Positions 56,216 through 64,000 of a stretch of 64,000 nucleotides of DNA are shown here, piece after piece. The notes under the pieces are model-generated. The model did not search any database, was not told where the DNA came from, and saw only the letters and a list, made by a program, of their open reading frames with translations. This DNA is from Hyphodiscus hymeniophilus. Taxonomy: Eukaryota > Ascomycota > Leotiomycetes > Helotiales > Hyphodiscaceae. A program made the position numbers and the translations under genes. Location: positions 2,232,001-2,296,000 of the forward strand of contig VNKQ01000005.1 in NCBI GenBank assembly GCA_016508695.1, written 5' to 3'. The stretch's first letter is position 1; each line of letters opens with the position of its first letter.

Positions 56216-57725
56216 CGTGGCTGTGGTTAGTGTGTCCGATGAAGGTTGAATTGATGAATTGTTACAATTTTTGACCTTTGTTTCTTCTGTGAAGAGCTTG
56301 CTAAGGAAGACCAGTAGAACTTGTTACCGAGAGAGCAGGTTCACTGGAAAGCCCCCGTCCATGCGATGAGTCGGCGGGAAACATACAACTCACGAAAGGA
56401 GGATCGTCCAGAAGAGGCAGGAACGAGGTCACGTGGAAGTACTTTGACACCACCACATATATCAGAATTCATGGTTTTTCTTTGCCAAATGAGCGGGCAT
56501 AGAGACTGTCTGATACACGTCCACGTTACACCAGCATCTCAATCGAGACGCTGAATTCGACGATTTAGACTCTATTTTGTCACAAGGGAGCCTTCTCATC
56601 GTCGCTGCTCTGGAGACAGGATCTCGCGGATACCTAGTAGACTCGTGGCTTTCATCACCCTGTTGGGAGGTAAACATCGCGTGGTAAAATCACCTTCTGC
56701 CAGTACTCCATTGCGAGAGACTCCGAGTCGAATACGTGTGCCGTAGACGGCTATGATCCTCCCCCAAACGCCGGATCATCAAGAGCCAGGGCGCTACTTT
56801 GGGCCAACCGAGAGAGTTGCCATATAAGTGTTGGCATGACTAGCTTCCACCAGTAAACCACAATGATTGAACATCGCGATATTGTTTTCGACAGACGCTT
56901 CTCCAGTGTTTGAGACATAGGTGACAAAAACGAAAAAAAAAATCTGCCAGAAGCTCTATACGCTTGGTTCCATCATCCGGGAATGAGTTGGCAAATACCC
57001 GTTGCCAGAAGACAGAAAGGATGGAGTTCGATGGAAGTCATCAACAATGGCAGAGCTTGTGAGCGAGGAAAGAGACATTGCCGAAAGCTCATGATACCTA
57101 CATGCTACAGCCCTTTCACACTAGATAGAGGCGGCTGAGGGACACCGCTACAGACAATTTAACTCAAAATGATCAGTTGATACATTTCGAAGGGTGCGGT
57201 GCAGTACTGACTACTATATGACTTCTCCAACATCTGGTTCCAGTCGATAATCCGACAAGGGTCGCTCTTGTTCCCATTATGCTCTTTGCTGTTTGGATAG
57301 CCGCCATGATCAAACTGAGGAACACAGGGCCAAATCTGACTCACTCGGCGGAATTGGCTAGGCTTCATATTTTTTTGATTGGTCTACGAGAGACATCCCA
57401 GACTCTACTACAATAGAAAAATCTACGATGGTACGAAGACTGCTTGATGACCCAAGTACATTCCTTGAATACAAACACAGAAAACGAAAAGCGAGAAGCA
57501 TCCACCAACCATCTATTGGTAATGCCATTATACGCAGGAAATCGATGAGCTGCAAGCCCACCAGCAGCAACTTTTATGCCACCCATTATCAAATCCACGA
57601 CCTCCGGACGAACCAGACGATCTCACTATCACTGCCCTCAATAGGGTGTCCCGACCTGATGTCCTTGTAACACCGTTCAATGCCGGAGACTGTGAAATAC
57701 CAATTTTCTTGTACCAAATGAAGAC
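56216..57725. other. Gene-poor stretch, possible gene fragment on minus strand
   Basis: No clear gene. A minus-strand open stretch at 57365-57670 includes DLIMGGIKVAAGGLAAHRFP and reads somewhat protein-like but has no match I recognise. Confidence 0.3.
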
Positions 57726-59162
57726 CTAGATGAGATCGGCGACGTTCATGGGCATCTCCTCAATTTGAGTGCTGTAGAATTGTTCAATCTCTCTCATCAT
57801 GCGGACATCATCAGCGGTGACGAAGTTAATCGCAACACCCTTTCGTCCAAAACGTCCACCACGACCGATTCTGTGGATGTAGTTTTCGCGGTTGGCGGGC
57901 AGGTCGTAGTTGATGACCAAGGAAACTTGTTGAACATCAATACCACGGGCCAAAAGATCAGTGGCGATCAAGACACGGGAAGAACCTGATCTGAATTCCT
58001 TCATGATCAAGTCACGCTGACCCTGGTCCATATCACCGTGCATGGCTGACACAGTGAAATCACGGGCGGTGAGTTTGTCGGTGAGCCAGTCAACCTTTCT
58101 GCGGGTGTTGCAGAAGATGACGGCTTGTGTGATAGTGACGGTCTCGTACAGATCGGAGAGGGTATCCAATTTCCAGTCCTCCTTCTCGACAGCGATATAG
58201 AACTGCTTGATACCTTCGAGAGTAAGCTCGGCCTTCTTGACCAAGATACGGACGGGATCGCGCATGAACTTAGTTGTAACTTCGAGCACATTCTGGGGCA
58301 TGGTGGCGGAGAGGAGAACAACCTGCGTGGATTGAGGAAGGAGTTGGAAGATGTCGTAGATCTGTTCAGTGAAACCGGCCTGATGAAATGTTAATTGGGG
58401 AATTGATTGCTGTCTCCAGATAGACTTACGGAAAGCATTTCGTCGGCCTCATCAAGAACGAACATCTTCATGGAGTCGGTCTTCAAGAAACGACGTTGGA
58501 TCATGTCTTGAACACGACCGGGGGTACCAACGACAACCTGAGGACCCTCCTGAAGAGCCTTCATATCGTCACGAACGCTGGTACCGCCAATGCAGGCATG
58601 GCACTCAATGTTCATGAAGTCACCAATGGCAACAACGACCTTCTGGATCTGCTGAGCCAACTCACGGGTTGGGGCGACAATCAATGCCTGGACTTGCTTG
58701 ATGTTCGGGTCAAGCTTCTGGAGAACAGAGATGGAGAAAGTGGCGGTCTTTCCGGTACCAGATTGAGCCTGGGCGATGACATCGTGACCTTGCGCAGGTG
58801 TTAGCTATCGCTCAATATCCTGGATTGGAGATATCTGACCTTTGATGACTGGCATGATAGCACGCTGCTGAATAGCAGACGGGCGCTCGAAACCATAGGC
58901 GTAAACACCTACAGTCTGTTAACTTCCACGCGCCACAATATGTTTTCCCTGAGCGTACCTCGAAGAAGCTCGGGCTTCAGGTTCATAGTATCGAAAGAAT
59001 CGACGGTCTCGTCATAGTTGGACTCGATTTGACCTGCCACAGAAATTTTTATTAGCCTCAGATTCTTCACTTTTGCTTCGCGCCGCGAGAAGCGGTGTGC
59101 TCTTCGTTGAGATGCAGATTCTTACCTTCTGAAATCTCCTCGAGACCCTCGGTGGAAGCCAT
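57726..59162 (-). CDS. TIF1: eIF4A DEAD-box RNA helicase
   Basis: Five exons on the minus strand: 59126-59162, 58959-59033, 58840-58908, 58430-58788 and 57726-58379. They give 397 aa, the classical eIF4A length. It unwinds 5' UTR structure as part of the eIF4F cap-binding complex in the cytoplasm. All helicase motifs are present: the Q motif region ([16 protein letters not shown]), motif I AQSGTGKT, Ia [10 protein letters not shown], Ib [52 protein letters not shown] and [13 protein letters not shown]. The first three introns fall in phase 1 after Gly codons and the fourth in phase 0. GC-biased codon use fits a highly expressed gene. Confidence 0.97.
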
Positions 59163-59824
59163 GATTGCGGTTTTGCTGATGGAAAGATCTAGATCACGGA
59201 CTGAGCCTGAGATCTAGAAATCGCACGTTTGAAGGTTGTGAGGTGGGGGTTTAAAGTACGCAGAGAACTCCTGAAGAGGCCTGCGACTGATTGATTTGAT
59301 GTGCTGTAAAGACTAGATACCAAACTCCCGACGTCGAGAGTTGTATTGGATCTAGTAGTTGTGTGTGGGATATTTTATTGTGTTTTCGTGTTTGGATTTT
59401 GATGGGAACGAAAGAAAATCGAGGGGAGATTTTTTTGTACTGTAGTTCCCATGGCGGCGACACTAGCGCTCGACTTTCCGTACTGGGCCTAAGCGAGAGA
59501 GATATTACTTGTTCACTTTTTCCGAACCACCAAAACTCCTTTCCTGTGAATCACCATCGCGATGACCCAGAGAAATCAATTATATTAAGACCTAGGCAGA
59601 GTTTTGGGACTGCAAGAGCGCGGTTCGAATGATCTATTAGGCACACACGGCTGCGAACGCCTTCCCCTGTCCCCATATATGCAAAGTGGCGAGACTACTT
59701 CCGTTCTCTTGAGGCCACTGGTGCTTCTTTCGAGGTATTAAAAAGGAGGCGAATTTGTCCACCTTACAACCTTATTCACCCCAGTGGGTTTTGAGAACAG
59801 CTGGTGAAAGCCACGCTGGCTGCA
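59163..59824. promoter_or_regulatory. Divergent promoter region eIF4A/JmjC gene
   Basis: 662 bp between the two starts. Short ORFs are present, but none is supported. Confidence 0.4.
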
Positions 59825-61513
59825 ATGAAGTCCTCGGTCACAGCATCTGATTGTGGCTTTACAAATACTTTGGTCCTTGATGGCCAACCTCGTGGTACAA
59901 GCACCCTTGACGGCGTTGTGGCGATCGAGTCAGAGCCATTAGCCGTTGAAGAGTCATGCGTGTCCATTCCTATCCATCCTTTGGGTGTGAAGCCATCCGG
60001 GAATCAATATACTGCAACCAGCAATGCAAGACACCGGGTTGGATTTTTTCAAATATTGCCTGATGAAATCCTTGCAATTTTTCTGGAATATCTTGACTCA
60101 CGAGAGCTGCGATTGCTTGGTTCTACTTGCAAATTCATGTATGCATTTAGCAGGATTGAGGATCTGTGGAAAGCTTTGTTTATTGAGTAGGTGGATTTGA
60201 TATATTCGTAGCACAAAGACTTGATCAATTCTATAAGCTCTGCAATCAAAGCAGAAATACTAGACTTTAATTGCATTCGTCACTCTTCCTGTCAACCCCA
60301 AGACCCATCTTGACATGAAAATGAAGCTAACCAATGCCCCAGGTCTCCTCAATCCAAGTCTGGATCCTTTCAATGGCAAGGAACATGGCGCTCAACCCAC
60401 CTCAACCTAAAGTCGGAGCAAGTCTACCGAATTCGGTGCGATGATGTGTTTTCGGATGTCCTCTACAGACCGTTCCTGTGTACTCACACTTCTCTTCAAC
60501 CGTACACCACCAACATCCTGTTTTCAAATATCATTGCTCGATTTTCCGACCTATCGCCCGAAGACTTCTCAGAGCATTGGAGTGACAAGCCCTTCATACT
60601 CACTTCACCTGTCCGTTCCTGGCCTGTCTACAAATCATGGGACACAGTAGCCCTCCTCCAAGAATACAGCTCCACCAAGTTCCGTGCTGAAGCGGTGGAC
60701 TGGACTCTAAGCACCTATATCCAATATATGACCAACAACACTGATGAATCACCACTCTACCTTTTCGACCGCTCCTTCGTCTCCAAGATGTCCCTCTCAA
60801 CCATGCAATCCGATTCCAACCACGCTTACAGTATCCCAGCCTGCTTCGGCGAGGATTTATTCGCAGTCTTGGGAGATCAAAGGCCCGACGATAAATGGCT
60901 CATAATCGGACCAGCACGTAGTGGTTCAACTTATCACAAAGACCCCAATGCCACCAGTGCATGGAACGCCGTTCTCCGAGGGTCGAAATACTGGATCATG
61001 TTTCCATCCGGTCCATCCTCTCCACCACCACCAGGCGTCTACGTCTCAGCGGATCAAAGCGAAGTCACATCACCACTCAGCATCGCAGAATGGCTTCTGG
61101 GCTTCCATGCCGAGGCTCGCAAGACGCCAGGCTGTATTGAGGGTGTTTGTAGGGAAGGAGAAGTTCTTCATGTCCCAAGCGGCTGGTGGCATCTCGTCGT
61201 AAATTTGGAAGAGAGTATTGCGATCACGCAGAATTTTGTACCGCGAGCGCATTTGAGTGGTGTCTTGGGGTTTCTTAGAGATAAAAGGGAACAGGTGTCT
61301 GGTTTTAGGAAGGAGGTGCTTGATCCGTATGAGGCTTTTATGAAAGGGATGAGGAGGGAACATCCAGAATTGTTGGAGCAGGGATTTGCGGAGTTGCAGA
61401 AGGAGACCGAGGGCAGGAAGAGGAAGTGGGACGTTGCTGTTGGGAGGGGAGAGGCCGAAGCAAGTGGCTTCAGCTTCGGGTTTGGGGATGAAAGTGATGA
61501 AGAAGTACCATGA
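59825..61513 (+). CDS. F-box and JmjC-domain protein, JMJD6-like clade
   Basis: Two exons, 59825-60186 and 60343-61513, give 510 aa. An F-box-like segment (residues 73-113, ILPDEILAIFLEYLDSRELR) is followed by a cupin/JmjC oxygenase domain with FQWQGTWRSTHL, ACFGEDLFAVLGDQRPDD and WLIIGPARSGSTYHKDPNAT. The Fe(II) ligands His-x-Asp are in YHKDPN (about 317-319) and the distal His in VLHVPSGWWHLVVNLEESIA (about 403). KDPNATSAWNAVLRGSKYW is characteristic of JMJD6-type lysyl hydroxylases rather than histone demethylases. Fungal members carry the F-box as here. The C-terminus is charged (DESDEEVP). Substrate unknown; hydroxylation of proteins or RNA-linked factors is inferred. Confidence 0.9.
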
Positions 61514-61877
61514 TATATGATTAGGCGATGTGGGATTTTGGGTATGGAACTGGTACATTCGAGACAGAGATTGTATATATCGTCGCCAGCTCAGCTTGCG
61601 AATTCATAAAACCAGACAATCAGACCAAGACTGCATTCGAGACTTTGCAAACAGGTTCAGCGAACATAGGCCATGGGATACGGTGCCAAATGCACCGCCA
61701 CAGTCTATCAGACATATCACCGGCTAGAGTGCACCTGAAACCGAGACTTTCAAATAATGAAATTCCATGTCCAAAGACCTAATGAGCAATTATCATCCTT
61801 CTGGTATATTCCCAACGCCACGAAGGTTAATCCACCTTCCCAAAAACGCCCCTCCCTCCCCCAATGCCCCATCTACC
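61514..61877. other. Intergenic between convergent genes
   Basis: 3' flanks of the JmjC and EAF6 genes. Nothing recognised. Confidence 0.45.
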
Positions 61878-62511
61878 TTACTTCCTCGCAGCCCCAAAAT
61901 TCGTCCTAACCTTCTTCCCCTCCCGCGTATCCGTCTCACTGTCCTCCCCCACATCCCTTTTCTTCTTCTTCATCCCTGCGCCCGTCCTATTCGCCGAAGT
62001 AGTTGACGTAGGCGTAGCATGATTCGACCCGCTGTCACCCCTCAAAATATTCGTCGAGAGCGGCGTCGGAGCCATGGCAGCGACGGGTGTGCTTGTTGCA
62101 GAAGGCATTGGAGAATCCTGTTTTCCAAATCAGCTCTTTGCTCCGATCACCTCCAATCCCGAAAGAATGATAAGGAAACGAAGCACTCACCGCATTGGCA
62201 TTGAAGCTAATGCTGCTCTTACTGAATACCCTATTCCCATCCACCACGTTCCCGCGTTTCCTTCCACCTCCAATCCCACTGGTACCCTTCGTATAGTTCT
62301 CAAAACCCGTGATTATATTTCCCGAGGGTGTTTCTTCTAAGTACTCGGTCTCCTTCTTGTAGATCTGGTCTTCGAGGTTCGCGAGGTTGTTGGTGAGAAT
62401 ATTCTTTTTACGGAGGAGTTCTTGCAGGTGTCGCCTTGTCTTCTCGTAGTATGGCTGGCCAGGTACGTCGCCAGCCGTAGGAACTACAGATGGAGGCGCG
62501 TTTTCTGACAT
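61878..62511 (-). CDS. EAF6: NuA4 acetyltransferase subunit Eaf6
   Basis: Two exons on the minus strand, 62191-62511 and 61878-62117, give 186 aa. It matches the Eaf6/MEAF6 domain: YYEKTRRHLQELLRKKNILT, NNLANLEDQIYKKETEYLEE, TPSGNIITGFENYTKG and VVDGNRVFSKSSISFN. Eaf6 is a small shared subunit of the NuA4 and NuA3 histone acetyltransferase complexes in the nucleus; its N-terminal helix pairs with scaffold subunits. The C-terminal 80 residues are Ala/Thr/Ser-rich and end in a basic KKKKRDVGEDSETDTREGKK stretch that may be a nuclear localisation signal. Confidence 0.92.
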
Positions 62512-62971
62512 TCTTTATGATGGAGGGAGTTTTACAAGTCGCGAGAAGTCAATGTCGACATTGATGTCGCAAGGCTGAGTGCACGGACCAAAGCGGATTC
62601 GATCCAGATTAATGAGTGTATATACCGACACTTGAGAAGCAATGGTTACTCGTGTATTATATCTGCCTCACACAATACGAAGCCTGGTCAGACCAGACTT
62701 TAGGGCAGGCATAGGTTGGTTTTAAAAGGCTTCTAGTCGCTTGAAAACTTTGAATGACTAGGCACATCGAAAGACCCAATCTACAAAGATATCTTTGTAA
62801 GGAAAAATAATTCAGATTGTCTGGAGGACGGGCATGGAGCCTGTTCCACGCTGATATGACGACGATTGCTCTTAAAGCAGTGGTAGCATCCATTTGAATT
62901 TCGATTCAGCAAATACCACCGGTGACCCTTGCAATGCTCTAATGTCTATGAAAGTGCCGAGAAAGACCTCG
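62512..62971. other. Intergenic, nothing recognised
   Basis: Upstream side of EAF6 and 3' flank of the SR-rich gene. Confidence 0.4.
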
Positions 62972-64000
62972 TCAAGAGTTAGCTTGCGCATTCACAGAGT
63001 CAAAACTCGAAGTCCTCATCTTCTTGATCTTTTCTCTAAGCAACTTTTCCCGTAACTCGCTAGCTTCCCTCTGAGGATCTTTGATCTAGATACCACAAAA
63101 CGAGTCAGCCTCAACAGATGATGGCGTGAAAGACGGACCAGACCATCTGAAGGAAACACCGCACTGATTACAAAGCGCTACCCACCTCGTTGGGCTCAGG
63201 ACGTTTTCTGGCTTCCGTTTCACGTATCGAAGTTCGCCTATCTTCCTCGTCTTCAGTATCAGCCTTGGTATTCCTTGTATCAACGGGCGATGAGACTGAA
63301 GAAGTATTTCGCCTCTTCTTGTTTGCCGGTTCGTATCGCTGCATTGAACGACGGCGTTTACGGTCCCTTCCTCCTTCGCTTGAATGTCGAGATCGGCTTC
63401 GGTAACGACGGCGAGGTGGTGTCTGACTTCGACTGTTGCTCCGTGTTAGCCGGCGTTCGTCACGATCTCCTCTACGACCGCTAGTCCTTGTTTCTGCAAG
63501 ATCATCCTCAGAAAATTTATCCTTCCCACGAGATAAGCTTCGTGAGCGGGAGATTGAACGGGATCTAGAGACAGATTCACGTCGGATTCTGCGAGATCTT
63601 GGTGGAGGTGAAGGGCTTAGAGATGGGGATGTCGTAGATCTTCTACGCTTTGAGGGCCGCGGAGAGCGAGAACGGGAAGATGAAGGAGACGGGGATCTTC
63701 GGCGGTGTCCACGGTTCGGAGTTCTGCCTCGGCCATGGCCTCCTCTTCCTCTATATGTGTTGCCACGTCGATCTGGAGACCTCGTCCTACGTCGTCGAGG
63801 GCTTGGCGAGCGAGACTCGGACGTTGATCTATCTCTACGGCGTGGAGTTGGTGAACGAGACTCGGACTTCGATCTGGCAGGTGGAGATGTCGAGTCTGGG
63901 GTAGGAGATCTCCTGCGATTATCTCTTCTGCGTCCACCATGGCTGCTCGGAACATACGAATCCGATTCTCTTGGGGGAGGCGCACGGAAAGATGCTCGAT
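62972..64000 (-). CDS. SR-rich protein, C-terminal part, probable SRRM1/PWI type (cut by window edge)
   Basis: The visible part is 63186-64000 plus the last exon 62972-63085, about 308 residues. It is almost entirely Arg/Ser/Pro repeats (SKSESRSPTPRRRDRSTSES, RSPSPSSSRSRSPRPSKRRR), with RGRGGHGRGRTPNRGHRRR, then EDEEDRRTSIRETEARKRPE. The final exon is IKDPQREASELREKLLREKI then KKMRTSSFDSVNAQANS. That C-terminal ELREKLLREKIKKMR block is typical of fungal PWI-domain SRm160-like splicing coactivators; the PWI domain itself would be outside the window, so the assignment is an inference. The first complete codon in the window is CGA (Arg), in phase with the splice. Confidence 0.65.

Noticed and set aside
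61070..61558. 162-codon minus-strand ORF
   Set aside because: Antisense to the conserved JmjC domain, which is clearly coding on the plus strand.

Overview
This window is nuclear DNA from a filamentous ascomycete (Pezizomycotina). The evidence is many short introns (mostly 43-110 bp, GT...AG, CTNAC-like branch sites), genes about 1-3 kb apart on both strands, and fungal gene families: NET1/Dnt1-type nucleolar protein, TPS3-type trehalose subunit, CSC1/RSN1 channel, ENV7 kinase, dipeptidyl-peptidase 5 and LtrA-like membrane proteins. The gene set would suit a leotiomycete, but that is an inference; no marker here fixes the species. All exon structures were derived by hand from splice signals and reading-frame phase.

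Layout. 1-4.9 kb: a large NET1/Dnt1-like nucleolar protein (+). 5-10.5 kb: a gene-poor, accessory-looking stretch with two related small Cys-rich ORFs, a 139-bp fragment repeated 41 kb away, a decayed GNAT acetyltransferase, a small acidic ORF and a Gly/Tyr repeat ORF. 10.7-12.8 kb: RPS28 (-) and HIS1 (+), head to head. 13.6-18.7 kb: three metabolic genes on the minus strand (epoxide hydrolase, DUF3445/heme-dependent N-demethylase-like protein, single-domain MetE-like methyltransferase). 19.8-22.8 kb: an unrecognised basic protein, a 7-bp satellite and a secreted CAP/PR-1 protein. 23.8-26.9 kb: a TPS3-like trehalose synthase regulatory subunit whose frame is broken by one base in a C4 run. 27-29.2 kb: long non-coding DNA with simple repeats.

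29.2-34 kb: PCH2/TRIP13 AAA+ ATPase (-) and a CSC1/RSN1 stress-gated channel (+), with starts 213 bp apart. 34.4-38.4 kb: a large F-box protein with a long C-terminal region. 39.3-40.9 kb: a fungal HNH_2-like protein with a 68-bp tandem duplication just upstream. 41.4-47.5 kb: an LtrA-like membrane protein, a Ser/Thr-rich probable GPI protein and a divergently transcribed large unknown membrane protein. 47.5-49.8 kb: gene-poor, holding the second copy of the 139-bp repeat. 49.8-54.2 kb: DPP5 (-) and ENV7/STK16-like kinase (+), divergent. 55-64 kb: a coiled-coil protein, eIF4A, an F-box/JmjC protein (JMJD6-like), EAF6, and the C-terminal part of an SR-rich splicing-type protein cut by the window edge.

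Most genes are single-copy housekeeping functions (translation, histidine synthesis, trehalose, chromatin, splicing, cell-cycle and meiotic checkpoint, proteolysis). The accessory signal is concentrated at 5-10 kb and 39-49.8 kb, which share the 139-bp repeat. I saw no CRISPR, rRNA, convincing tRNA or intact transposon.
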